This document shows, piece by piece, positions 18,122 to 26,607 of a stretch of DNA of 64,000 nt. The translations under genes and the position numbers were made by a program. Source of the stretch: Serratia sarumanii (GTDB lineage: Bacteria; Pseudomonadota; Gammaproteobacteria; Enterobacterales; Enterobacteriaceae); NCBI RefSeq assembly GCF_029962605.1, contig NZ_CP124750.1:2480001-2544000 (forward strand), in the 5' to 3' direction. The notes below the pieces were generated by a model that was not told the origin of the DNA, did not search any database, and was given only the letters and a program-made list of their open reading frames with translations. The stretch's first letter is position 1. Each line of letters begins with the position of its first letter.

Positions 18122-18140
18122 GATACTCATTATCGTTTTC
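18122..18140. promoter_or_regulatory. Fur box in the divergent siderophore promoter region
   Basis: The 19-mer from 18122 to 18140 matches the GATAATGATAATCATTATC Fur consensus at 14 of 19 positions by my count. It lies 52 bp before the esterase start and 131 bp before the receptor start, so one Fur dimer array could repress both directions when iron is plentiful. Confidence 0.75.
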
Positions 18141-18270
18141 AATACTATTTGTCGGATTTTTACCGTCGTGCGCACACGGCGTTTCCGTATCGACGGGTAA
18201 AGACCGCTCGCCGATATTTCGGGGTTTATCAGGGTTGCATGACACACAATGCAGGTATGCAGGAGAGAGA

Positions 18271-20460
18271 ATGAAGATTAAAAACAAATGGATAGACAAT
18301 TCTAATGCGGAGGCGACGGCCGCCAAGCGGTTGTTGCTGGGCTCGGCGCTGGCCTTACTGCCCTTCGCGCCACACGCGTCCGCCGCGGCGGACGAGACGA
18401 TTTTGGTGACCGCCGACGCGCAAAACAGCGTGACCGCGCCGGTCAAAGGGATCGTCGCCAAAGAGAGCGCCGCCGGCACCAAGACCGCCGCCGCTCTGCG
18501 CAAAACGCCGCAGTCCATCTCGGTGGTCACGCGCGAGCAAATGAACGACCAGGAACCGGCGTCGGTCGCCGACGCGCTGAACTACACCAGCGGAGTGATC
18601 ACCACCTACCGCGGCAACTCCAACCGCAATGACGAAGTGATCAGCCGCGGCTTCCGCTATGCGCCCAAGCTGCTCGACGGCCTGCACTTTGGCCTCTCGA
18701 GCCAAAACGGCGGCGCCGGGCAGATCGATCCCTGGCTGCTGGAGCGCGTGGAGATGGTGCACGGCCCGGCCGGCGTGCTGTACGGCCAGGTCAGCCCCGG
18801 CGGCGTGGTGGTGATGACCAGCAAGCGCCCTACCGCCCAGAGCATTCACGAAGTCAAATTCAGCACCGGCAACCGCCATCTGGCGGAAACGGCGTTCGAT
18901 TTCGGCGGCAAGCTCAACGACGACAATACCCTGTTCTACCGCCTGAACGGTATCGCCAGAACCGAGCATGAGTTCGTCAAAGACAGCAAGCAGCAACGGG
19001 TGGCCATCGCGCCGGCCTTCACCTGGCTGCCGAACGAAGACACCAGCTTTACGCTGCTGACCAGCTACCAGAACGATCCGAAAGCCGGGTCGCGCAACTT
19101 CCTGCCGCGCGCCGGCACGCTGTTCCCGACCAGCGCGGGCTATGTACCCTACGACTTCAACGTCAGCGAACCCAGCTTCAACAAGTCGCGGCGCGAGCAG
19201 GCGTCGATCGGCTACAGCCTCGAGCATAACTTCAGCGATGCGCTGTCGTTTACCCAGAACCTGCGCTTCACCCACCGCGATGAAGACTATAAATATCTGG
19301 TTTATAACGTAAACTCTGACGTCAATGACCACACCGTCACCCGCATGGCGCAGCATGAAACGCAGATGACCAACGAGTTTGGCGTGGATAACCAGCTGAA
19401 GGGGCTGTTCGACACCGGCGAGGTGAAGCACACGGTGCTGGGCGGGTTGGATTACCGCTACAGCCATATCGATTCGAAGATGTATCGCGATCGCGGCAAC
19501 GACTACCCGATCGACTGGGCCAACCCGGTTCGCCCCAGTATCGATGGCAGCACGCTGGCGTTGGCTTCCAGCGATTTGAAGACGCTGAATCAGGTCGGGG
19601 TGTATCTGCAGGACCAGCTGGAGTGGAATAACTGGAACCTGCTGCTGTCCGGCCGTCAGGACTGGTCGCAGGTCAACACCCGCGATCGCACCAGCGGCGG
19701 CAAGGAGCAGACCTACAACGACGCCCAGTTCACCGGCCGTGCGGGCCTGCTTTACGCCTTCGACAACGGCATTTCGCCGTATGTCAGCTACAGCACCTCG
19801 TTCGATCCTAACCTGTACCCGAGTGCGCCGGGCGCCGATCCGCTCAAGCCAACCACCGGCAAACAAACCGAGGTGGGCGTGAAGTACCAGATCCCGGGCG
19901 GCAACACCCTGCTGACCCTTTCCTGGTTCGACATTACCCAGCGCAATGTGGCGTCTTACAACCGTCTCACCTCCGCCTACGAGCAGATCGGCGAGGTGAA
20001 ATCCAAAGGGATTGAGGCGGAAGTACATGCCCAGCCGACGCCGGAGATCAAGCTGACCGCCGCCTATACCTACACCGACGTGGTGACCAAAGACTCCAAC
20101 TCGGCGGACGAAATCGGCCACAGCCCGGCGGGCATCCCGCGTCACGCGGCTTCCGCCTGGGGCAGCTACAGCTTCCTGAGCGGCGCGCTGAACGGCCTGA
20201 CCGTCGGCAGCGGCGTACGTTACATCGGCGATGCGCCGGCCGACGCCATCGGTCAGTACGATGTGCCGCACTACACGCTGTACGACGCCATGGTGAAATA
20301 TGACCTTGGCCAGGCCTCGTCGGCGCTGCGCGGTGCGGCTCTCCAGCTCAACGTGCAGAACCTGACGGACAAGAAATACGTTTCATCCTGCAGCGGCGAG
20401 TACGCCTGTTTCTACGGCAGCGGCCGCAGCATCATCGCTTCGGTCAACTACCGCTGGTAA
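18271..20460 (+). CDS. TonB-dependent ferric siderophore receptor (FhuA/Fct group)
   Basis: A 729-residue outer-membrane receptor. The signal peptide ends around residue 34 (PHASAAADE). The plug has [31 protein letters not shown] and [30 protein letters not shown] (about 85-190), the pattern of the FhuA/FoxA/Fct type. The barrel ends SVNYRW with the terminal aromatic residue. The start ATG 18271 has GGAGAGAGA upstream. Divergence from the esterase-NRPS-exporter operon across a Fur box makes it the natural importer of the ferric form of this cluster's siderophore; Fct, the chrysobactin receptor of Dickeya, is of this group. Ligand specificity is inferred. Confidence 0.92.
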   Translation: MKIKNKWIDNSNAEATAAKRLLLGSALALLPFAPHASAAADETILVTADAQNSVTAPVKGIVAKESAAGTKTAAALRKTPQSISVVTREQMNDQEPASVADALNYTSGVITTYRGNSNRNDEVISRGFRYAPKLLDGLHFGLSSQNGGAGQIDPWLLERVEMVHGPAGVLYGQVSPGGVVVMTSKRPTAQSIHEVKFSTGNRHLAETAFDFGGKLNDDNTLFYRLNGIARTEHEFVKDSKQQRVAIAPAFTWLPNEDTSFTLLTSYQNDPKAGSRNFLPRAGTLFPTSAGYVPYDFNVSEPSFNKSRREQASIGYSLEHNFSDALSFTQNLRFTHRDEDYKYLVYNVNSDVNDHTVTRMAQHETQMTNEFGVDNQLKGLFDTGEVKHTVLGGLDYRYSHIDSKMYRDRGNDYPIDWANPVRPSIDGSTLALASSDLKTLNQVGVYLQDQLEWNNWNLLLSGRQDWSQVNTRDRTSGGKEQTYNDAQFTGRAGLLYAFDNGISPYVSYSTSFDPNLYPSAPGADPLKPTTGKQTEVGVKYQIPGGNTLLTLSWFDITQRNVASYNRLTSAYEQIGEVKSKGIEAEVHAQPTPEIKLTAAYTYTDVVTKDSNSADEIGHSPAGIPRHAASAWGSYSFLSGALNGLTVGSGVRYIGDAPADAIGQYDVPHYTLYDAMVKYDLGQASSALRGAALQLNVQNLTDKKYVSSCSGEYACFYGSGRSIIASVNYRW

Positions 20461-20462
20461 CG

Positions 20463-20491
20463 AAAATGGGCGGCCAGCGCCGCCCATTTTT
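20463..20491. terminator. Bidirectional terminator
   Basis: AAAATGGGCGG (20463-20473) and CCGCCCATTTTT (20480-20491) form a GC-rich stem with A/T tails on both sides, between the receptor and the convergent YheO-type regulator. It should work for both transcripts. Confidence 0.85.
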
Positions 20492-20509
20492 CCACCTTTC
20501 CCGCCGCCT

Positions 20510-21130
20510 TTACTCCTGCTTCAATTCTCGCAAGTGCTTGTACACCGTGGCGCGCCCCATCGACAGCACGTTGGCGATGTAGTCCGCGGCGCTTTTGGCC
20601 TTGAACGCCCCCTGATGATAGAGATCGCTGACCAGCCGCCGTTTCTGTTCGCGGCTCAGCGCGCCGAGCGCGGCGTTTTCGCGCCGCAGCCAGTCGTGCA
20701 GGAAGGTGTTGATCTTCTCCTGCCAGTCATCTTTGAACAGCTCTTGCGGCTGTGGCTGCAGCCGCGTGACCGACAGGAACATGTCCAGCGCGTTGCGGGC
20801 GTCCTCGAACATCGCGGTGCTCAGGTTGATGCACAGCAGATAGCTGGGCTTGCCCTGCTCGTCGCGCGCGGCGATGCTCACGGAACGCATCTTTTTGCCG
20901 TCCCAGTTCAGCTTCTCATAGGGGCCGGTCACGCCGGCGCCGCCATCAAGCTCGAAGTCCTCCAGCCCGGCGTCATCGCCCGGTTTGCGCTTCGACAGGT
21001 TGTTGGCCAGATAGGCAATCTTGTTGGTGGCCAGATCGTGGATCACCACTTCCGCATTCGGAAAAAACAGCGCCGCGATGCCGTCGGCGACCGAGCGCAA
21101 AAGTTCGAGTTGAGAAGAAGAGTTCGGCAC
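20510..21130 (-). CDS. YheO/DauR-type transcriptional regulator (PAS-like plus HTH)
   Basis: A 206-residue protein with an N-terminal YheO-like PAS domain (ADGIAALFFPNAEVVIHDLATNKIAYLANN, and the RSVSIAARDEQGKPSYLLCINLS sensor strands) and a C-terminal HTH_22 domain (SREQKRRLVSDLYHQGAFKAKSAADYIANVLSMGRATVYKHLREL). The start is a GTG at 21130, with GGAGA about 16 bases upstream. Members such as DauR regulate amino-acid catabolism (D-arginine in Pseudomonas). It lies 604 bp upstream of a divergently transcribed glutamate dehydrogenase, which could be a target, but that is conjecture. Confidence 0.85.
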   Translation of the reverse strand: MPNSSSQLELLRSVADGIAALFFPNAEVVIHDLATNKIAYLANNLSKRKPGDDAGLEDFELDGGAGVTGPYEKLNWDGKKMRSVSIAARDEQGKPSYLLCINLSTAMFEDARNALDMFLSVTRLQPQPQELFKDDWQEKINTFLHDWLRRENAALGALSREQKRRLVSDLYHQGAFKAKSAADYIANVLSMGRATVYKHLRELKQE

Positions 21131-21734
21131 GCTGGGGGGTCTCCGTATAGCCCGGTTTGGTTTGCGGTTCAGCCGCTTAGCATACCGCAGTTGCCGCCGC
21201 TTGCCGAGTGGATGGCGTTGGCGTCTCCTTCACCGACGGCTGCGCCGCAAGCGCCTTTATTGTCCTTGCCGGGGATCGGTCACCCGTCCGTTTCTGGTGA
21301 ATAAGCTTTTCAGCCCACTCTTCTGCCGCAACACATTAAAACAGCCTCGAATCATGCTCCTCTTTGCCAGGTAAAACACGGCGGCAGACGGCGTTTTAAC
21401 AGGATTTTAACGCTGCCGAGGGGAAACGCCATTGTCAACATGGCTGTTAAATAAAATGAAACTTTTTGATCACATTCAAGCTTCTGAAAAATAGATAAAA
21501 AGGGTTTTTATGCGCTTTACATGCATAAATTATGCATGTGCTCGCTCACTGCCGACAAAAAGTAATTAACTATTCATTTATCGCCCTGCAGGCGGCGAAA
21601 AACCGCCCGCTGGCCCGATGAGCGGGGGGCTAACAACCGGCATAATTAGTGGTAAATTTAGCGTCGCAAAGTGTTATGCGCTTGCTAATCCACGGTTAAA
21701 CGAAATAAATACCTCTAATATATAAAGGTTGGTT
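21131..21734. other. 604-bp intergenic region before glutamate dehydrogenase
   Basis: I see no convincing gene here. The left 290 bp are GC-rich with only short frames lacking ribosome sites. From about 21440 the DNA becomes AT-rich and promoter-like. It holds a perfect palindrome at 21519-21539 and two GC-rich hairpins: TCGCC/GGCGA near 21580-21598 and CCCGCT/AGCGGG near 21607-21627. The long 5' region suggests layered control of the dehydrogenase gene. Confidence 0.5.
21519..21539. promoter_or_regulatory. Perfect 10-bp inverted repeat upstream of glutamate dehydrogenase
   Basis: ACATGCATAA (21519-21528) and TTATGCATGT (21530-21539) are exact reverse complements around one central A, in an AT-rich stretch about 195 bp before the dehydrogenase start. 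Such symmetry suits a dimeric repressor or activator site. It resembles an arginine box only loosely, so no regulator is named. Confidence 0.55.
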
Positions 21735-23009
21735 ATGGAAAAGCTATCCTACGCTTCAGACAGCAGCACCACCGCTTGGGCTACATATCTGCAACAAATC
21801 GATCGCGTCGCCCCTTACCTCGGCGAGCTGTCACGCTGGGTTGATACGCTGCGTCACCCTAAGCGCGCTTTGATTGTCGATATCCCGCTGCAGATGGACG
21901 ATGGCACCATCCGTCACTTCGAAGGTTTCCGCGTACAGCACAACCTGTCGCGTGGGCCGGGCAAAGGCGGTATCCGCTTCCACCCTGACGTCGATCTGAA
22001 CGAAGTGATGGCCCTGTCCGCCTGGATGACCATCAAGTGTGCCGCGGTCAACCTGCCGTACGGCGGCGCCAAGGGCGGCATCCGCGTCGACCCGTTCAAA
22101 CTGTCTGAAGGCGAACTGGAGCGACTGACCCGCCGCTACACCAGCGAAATCGGCTTCATCATCGGGCCACAGAAAGACATCCCTGCGCCGGACGTCGGCA
22201 CCAACGCCAAAGTGATGGCCTGGATGATGGACACCTACTCCATGAACCACGGCACCACCATCACCGGCGTGGTCACCGGCAAGCCAATCCACCTCGGCGG
22301 CTCCCTGGGCCGTGAGAAAGCGACCGGCCGCGGCGTGTTCGTCACCGGCAGTGAAGTGGCCAAGCGTCTTGGCGTGCAGATCGAAGGCGCCAAAGTGGCG
22401 GTGCAAGGCTTCGGTAACGTGGGCAGCGAAGCGGCTCGCCTGTTCGTTGGCGTCGGCGCGCGCGTCGTCACCATCCAGGACCACTCCGCCACCCTGTTTA
22501 ACGCCGACGGCATCGACCTGGCCGCGCTGACCGAATACCAGACCAAGCACAAGCAGATCGCCGGCTTCCCTGGCGCCAGCGAGATCGAAAGCGAAGCGTT
22601 CTGGTCGGTCGACATGGACATCCTGATCCCTGCGGCGCTGGAAGGCCAAATCACCCGTGAGCGTGCCGAGATCCTCAGCGCCAAACTGGTGCTGGAAGGC
22701 GCTAACGGCCCGACCTTCCCAGAGGCGGACGACATTCTGCGCTCCCGTAACATCACCGTGGTTCCGGACGTTATCTGTAACGCCGGCGGCGTAACGGTCA
22801 GTTACTTCGAGTGGGTGCAGGACATGGCGAGCTACTTCTGGAGCGAGTCCGAGATCAACGAGCGTATGGACAAGATCATGACCGACGCCATGGTCCACGT
22901 CTGGAACAAGGCCGCAGAGAAAGAGTGCAGCCTGCGCACCGCCGCTTATATCGTGGCCTGTGAGCGCATCCTGACCGCACGTAAAGAGCGCGGCATCTAC
23001 CCAGGTTGA
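21735..23009 (+). CDS. Glutamate dehydrogenase (Glu/Leu/Phe/Val family)
   Basis: A 424-residue dehydrogenase of the RocG/GudB size class, shorter than the 447-residue NADP-type GdhA. Visible motifs: [14 protein letters not shown] and [14 protein letters not shown] (catalytic Lys near residue 113), [12 protein letters not shown] (catalytic Asp near 152), the dinucleotide fold [18 protein letters not shown] near 217-234 followed by an acidic Asp after VVTIQ, and [14 protein letters not shown] near 345. An acidic residue at the end of the second strand favours NAD over NADP. It interconverts glutamate with 2-oxoglutarate and ammonium, probably in the catabolic direction. The start ATG 21735 follows AAAGG; the TTG six bases upstream abuts that site. 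Confidence 0.92.
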   Translation: MEKLSYASDSSTTAWATYLQQIDRVAPYLGELSRWVDTLRHPKRALIVDIPLQMDDGTIRHFEGFRVQHNLSRGPGKGGIRFHPDVDLNEVMALSAWMTIKCAAVNLPYGGAKGGIRVDPFKLSEGELERLTRRYTSEIGFIIGPQKDIPAPDVGTNAKVMAWMMDTYSMNHGTTITGVVTGKPIHLGGSLGREKATGRGVFVTGSEVAKRLGVQIEGAKVAVQGFGNVGSEAARLFVGVGARVVTIQDHSATLFNADGIDLAALTEYQTKHKQIAGFPGASEIESEAFWSVDMDILIPAALEGQITRERAEILSAKLVLEGANGPTFPEADDILRSRNITVVPDVICNAGGVTVSYFEWVQDMASYFWSESEINERMDKIMTDAMVHVWNKAAEKECSLRTAAYIVACERILTARKERGIYPG

Positions 23010-23018
23010 TGCCCGTAT

Positions 23019-23046
23019 CCCGGCCTGCCCCGGCAGGCCGGGTTTT
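23019..23046 (+). terminator. Rho-independent terminator of glutamate dehydrogenase
   Basis: A strong stem (CCCGGCCTGC, 23019-23028, with GCAGGCCGGG, 23033-23042) and a TTTT tail follow the stop codon directly, just before the convergent acyl-CoA ligase gene ends at 23049. Confidence 0.9.
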
Positions 23047-23048
23047 CC

Positions 23049-24587
23049 TCAGCGCAAACAGCGCTTCAACACCTTACCGGTGCTGGTCATCGGCAAACGC
23101 TCGACGAACTCGACGATGCGCGGATACTTGTACGCCGCCAGCCGTTCCCGGCTCCAGGCGATCAGCGTTTCTTCCTCGATCGGCTCCTCCGTCTCTTTCA
23201 ACACCACCACCGCTTTGATCTCTTCGCCCAGCGACGGATGTTCGACGCCGATCACCGCCACCAACGACACCGCCGGGTGGCGAATCAGCGCCTCTTCAAT
23301 CTCGCGCGGGTAGACGTTGAACCCGCCGCGAATGATCATGTCCTTGGCCCGATCGACGATGAAATAGAAGCCGTCGGCGTCGCGGCGCGCCAGATCGCCG
23401 GTGCGGAACCAGCCGTTTTCCAGCACCTCCGCCGTCGCCTCGGGGCGATTCAGATAGCCTTTCATGATGTTGTAGCCGCGCACCGCGATCTCCCCCACCT
23501 GATCGACAGCGTCGATCGGCTGCCCGGTGGCGTCGAGCAGGCGCACCTCCACGCCCCAGATCGGCTGGCCGATGGAGCCGGGCTTGGTCAGGCGGTGAGG
23601 ATGGTTAAAGGTGGCGACCGGGCTGGTCTCAGACAGCCCGTATCCTTCGAGAATGTTGACGCCGAAGCGGCGCGAAAAATCCTCCAGGATCTGCACCGGC
23701 AGGCTGGCGCCGCCGGACACTGCCATACGCAGCGTGCTGCGCAAGCTTTCGATATCCGTGTGTTCATCCAGCGCATTCAACAGCGCCCAATACATGGTCG
23801 GCACCCCGGCGAAAAAGGTGATGCCGTGCCGTTGCATCAGCGCGATGGCCTGCGCGGCGTCGAAGCGCTCGACCAGCACCAGAGTGGCGGCGGAAGCGAA
23901 CCCGGCGTTCATCTGCACCGTCGAACCAAAAGTGTGGAATAGCGGCAAGGTCACCAGGTGACGATCGGGGATCGTCTCCGAACCGTCGAACAGCCGCACC
24001 GATCCCAAGGCGTTAAGCACCAGATTGGCGTGGGTCAACTCCGCCCCTTTGGCGCGGCCGGTGGTGCCGCTGGTATACAGCACCACCGCGGTGTCGCTTT
24101 CGAGCGTCGCGGCCGAAGCGAATTCGGTAGCCTGTGCGGCTATCGCCGCGCTGAAACGTTCCCCCTCGAGCGGCAACCGATCGCCGATGATAAACACCTC
24201 ACGGCACTGTTCCGCGTTCGCCGCCGCCCGCAGCGCTTCCTCCCCCAGCGGCAGGCCGCTGCTGCCTTCGAAACAAAACAGCGCCACCGCCGCCGAATCC
24301 GCCAGGTAATAGTCGAACTCCGCGCTCTTAAGCAGAATATTGAGCGGCACCACCACCGCGCCGCTTTTGAGAATGCCGTAATAGACAGCCGGAAACTCCG
24401 GCCGGTTCGGACAGGCCAGCGCCACCCGTTCACCGCGCCGCACGCCGCGCGCGACCAACAGATTTGCCACCCGGTTGGCCATGTCGTTCAGCGCCCGATA
24501 GCTGAGCGGTACATCGTCCTGTATCACCGCCGGCCGTTCCGGCCAGGTGCGCGCACTCTCTTCAAGCAAGGTAGCCAGATTCAGCAT
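23049..24587 (-). CDS. Medium/long-chain acyl-CoA ligase (AMP-forming)
   Basis: A 512-residue ANL-superfamily enzyme. Motifs: AMP-binding VVLYTSGTTGRAKGAELTH (about residue 170), GYGLSETSPVATFN (about 315), GWFRTGDLARRDADGFYFIVDRAKDMIIRGGFNVYPREIEEAL (about 385-430) and the C-terminal catalytic Lys in MTSTGKVLKRCLR. It activates a carboxylic acid as acyl-adenylate, then acyl-CoA. The chain length or aromatic nature of the acid is not evident. The start ATG 24587 follows an excellent GGAGGATC. It is divergent from the DJ-1/PfpI gene, and no fatty-acid oxidation genes are beside it. Confidence 0.9.
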   Translation of the reverse strand: MLNLATLLEESARTWPERPAVIQDDVPLSYRALNDMANRVANLLVARGVRRGERVALACPNRPEFPAVYYGILKSGAVVVPLNILLKSAEFDYYLADSAAVALFCFEGSSGLPLGEEALRAAANAEQCREVFIIGDRLPLEGERFSAAIAAQATEFASAATLESDTAVVLYTSGTTGRAKGAELTHANLVLNALGSVRLFDGSETIPDRHLVTLPLFHTFGSTVQMNAGFASAATLVLVERFDAAQAIALMQRHGITFFAGVPTMYWALLNALDEHTDIESLRSTLRMAVSGGASLPVQILEDFSRRFGVNILEGYGLSETSPVATFNHPHRLTKPGSIGQPIWGVEVRLLDATGQPIDAVDQVGEIAVRGYNIMKGYLNRPEATAEVLENGWFRTGDLARRDADGFYFIVDRAKDMIIRGGFNVYPREIEEALIRHPAVSLVAVIGVEHPSLGEEIKAVVVLKETEEPIEEETLIAWSRERLAAYKYPRIVEFVERLPMTSTGKVLKRCLR

Positions 24588-24721
24588 CGGGGATCCTCCC
24601 TGGGTTGAGCGGCGAGAAAAGCGCCGCAGTATCACGAGTATAGATAGGCGCTTCCCGGTTCGCATTCCCAGGGCCGCTGGGCTATACCTTAGGCAATCCC
24701 CATCCCGCAGGAGTTGTGATC

Positions 24722-25291
24722 ATGAGCAAGAAAAAGATCCTGATGCTGGTCGGTGACTATGCCGAAGATTACGAAACCATGGTGCCGTTTCAGGCGTTGC
24801 AGATGATCGGCCATTGGGTGGACGCCGTGTGTCCCGGCAAAGCCGTCGGCGACTACATCATGACCGCGATCCACGATTTTGACGGCGCGCAAACCTACAG
24901 CGAGAAACCCGGCCACCGTTTCACCCTGAACGCCGACTTCGCCACCGCCAAAGAAGAGCACTACGATGCGCTCTTGATCCCCGGCGGCCGGGCGCCGGAA
25001 TACCTGCGCCTGAATCCCGACGTGATCGCGCTGGTGCAGGCGTTTGACGCCGCGAAAAAGCCGATCGCCGCCGTTTGCCACGGCCCGCAGCTGCTGGCGG
25101 CGGCCGGGGTGTTGCAAGGCCGCACCTGCAGCGCCTACCCGGCCTGTGCGCCGGAGGTGCGGCTGGGCGGCGGCCATTATGCGGAGATCGGCATCGATCA
25201 GGCGCACGTCGACGGCAATCTGGTCACCGCCCCGGCCTGGCCGGCGCATCCGCAGTGGCTGGCGAAGTTCGTCGAGGTGCTGCAGAAATAG
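24722..25291 (+). CDS. DJ-1/PfpI-family protein
   Basis: A 189-residue single-domain protein of the DJ-1/PfpI superfamily: [23 protein letters not shown] at the N-terminus with the acidic Glu of the active-site pocket, [14 protein letters not shown] near 84-97, and the nucleophile elbow [16 protein letters not shown] with Cys119-His120. Family members are deglycase, chaperone or amidase-like stress proteins. The length and the DYxED start fit the PfpI branch. The start ATG 24722 has GCAGGAG upstream. The exact reaction cannot be read from sequence. Confidence 0.88.
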   Translation: MSKKKILMLVGDYAEDYETMVPFQALQMIGHWVDAVCPGKAVGDYIMTAIHDFDGAQTYSEKPGHRFTLNADFATAKEEHYDALLIPGGRAPEYLRLNPDVIALVQAFDAAKKPIAAVCHGPQLLAAAGVLQGRTCSAYPACAPEVRLGGGHYAEIGIDQAHVDGNLVTAPAWPAHPQWLAKFVEVLQK

Positions 25292-25356
25292 CCGTTCAGG
25301 GGATCGCACCAGATAGCGACGACGCGGCATCCCCTTTGCAATAAACCAAAAATCGC

Positions 25357-25387
25357 TTGACCTTCCCAACGTTGGAAGTCGGATAAC
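25357..25387 (+). promoter_or_regulatory. GolS/CueR-type promoter of gesABC
   Basis: TTGACC (-35, 25357-25362), a dyad TTCC-N7-GGAA (25363-25377) inside a 19-bp spacer, then GATAAC (-10, 25382-25387). The over-long spacer with a centred dyad is the hallmark of promoters activated by MerR-family metal sensors. It lies 60 bp before gesA. The same design recurs before golT and golB. Confidence 0.88.
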
Positions 25388-25446
25388 GCGGGATGAACTG
25401 CTTCCACGCAGTGAATTCCACTGTCGACTTCGGTAGGAAAGGTCAA

Positions 25447-26607
25447 ATGATGAAAGCCAAAACCATAATCCTGATCGCAGCGGCGATAAACGGCGCTTTC
25501 GCCGTTGCCGGCTGCAAAGAAAACCCGTCTTCGGCGACACCTGCGCCGCCTCCCCGTGTTCCTGTGGCTGATGTTTTAGTCCGCCCGATAACACCCTTTG
25601 CCGAATTCACCGGTTCGCTGGCCGCGGTCAAGCACGTTGAGTTGCGGCCTCGGGTCGCCGGTTATGTGCTGGCAGTAAATGTGCCGGAAGGTCGCCTGAT
25701 AGAAAAAGGCCACCCGCTCTTTCTCATCGATCCGCGGCCATTTCAAGCCGCGCTGAACGAGGCGACGGCGCGTTTGCAAGAAGCGGAAGCCGCCTCAACG
25801 CTAGCCCAGGCCGACTATGTGCGCGCTAAGACGTTGTTCAATAAAAACGTTATCGCCCGCGATCGGTTTGATTCGGCCATCGCCATGATGAAAGCGAGCA
25901 ATGCGCAGGTCAACGCAGCGAAAGCGGCGCGGGAGGCGGCAAAGTTGGATCTGGAGTTCACCCGCGTCACCGCGCCGATTGCCGGACGCGTAGGCCAGAC
26001 GCTCGTCACCGAAGGCAACTATGTCACCGGCGGCGTCACGCCGCTCACCACGCTGGTCTCGGTCGATCCACTCCACGTCTATTTCGATGTGGATGAACGC
26101 ACCTATTTGCAATCGTTGACCGCGTGGCGCAATAAAACGGCGCCACCTGACATTCGGGTATCGGTGGCGTTACTTGCAGACAAAACCTATTCCCGGCGCG
26201 GGCGCGTCGATTTCCAGTCCAATACCGCCGACCGCACGACGGGAACGGTGCGCCTGCGCGCGGTGATCGATAACCCGGATGGGCGACTGTCACCTGGGTT
26301 GTTCGCCAGAGTCAAGCTGGAAACCGGCGCGCCGCAGGCCAAGATCCTGATCGCCGACCAATCGATTGGCACCGATCAAAACCGGCGCTATGTCCTGGTC
26401 GTCGATGAGAATGACAAAACCGAATACCGCCCCGTTGAACTTGGCCCGGTCGTTGAAGGACTGCGCGTGATAGAGCACGGCCTGCGGCCGGGAGAACGCA
26501 TCGTCGTGAAAGGGCTGGTGCGCCCCGGCATGTCAATCACGCCGCAGCCCGCCGAGATTGACGGCGCGCCTATCGAGCAATTGAACGCTGCGGGAGACGC
26601 GACATGA
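25447..26607 (+). CDS. gesA: RND periplasmic adaptor lipoprotein of the Ges pump
   Basis: A 386-residue membrane fusion protein. The signal ends at a lipobox (FAVAGC, Cys near residue 21), so it is probably a lipoprotein. The lipoyl halves (GSLAAVKHVELRPRVAGYVLAVNVPEGRLIEKGHPLFLIDP and TAPIAGRVGQTLVTEGNYV) flank an alpha-helical hairpin of roughly residues 100-165, followed by beta-barrel and membrane-proximal domains. The start is ATG 25447 (or 25450) behind GGAAAGG. It bridges the RND pump and outer-membrane channel that follow, and is the first gene behind a GolS-type promoter. The GesA assignment rests on the regulon context plus family type. Confidence 0.88.
   Translation: MMKAKTIILIAAAINGAFAVAGCKENPSSATPAPPPRVPVADVLVRPITPFAEFTGSLAAVKHVELRPRVAGYVLAVNVPEGRLIEKGHPLFLIDPRPFQAALNEATARLQEAEAASTLAQADYVRAKTLFNKNVIARDRFDSAIAMMKASNAQVNAAKAAREAAKLDLEFTRVTAPIAGRVGQTLVTEGNYVTGGVTPLTTLVSVDPLHVYFDVDERTYLQSLTAWRNKTAPPDIRVSVALLADKTYSRRGRVDFQSNTADRTTGTVRLRAVIDNPDGRLSPGLFARVKLETGAPQAKILIADQSIGTDQNRRYVLVVDENDKTEYRPVELGPVVEGLRVIEHGLRPGERIVVKGLVRPGMSITPQPAEIDGAPIEQLNAAGDAT

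Noticed and set aside
18355..20271. 638-codon minus-strand frame opposite the siderophore receptor
   Set aside because: Antisense shadow with no start signals; the + strand receptor has signal peptide, plug and barrel motifs.
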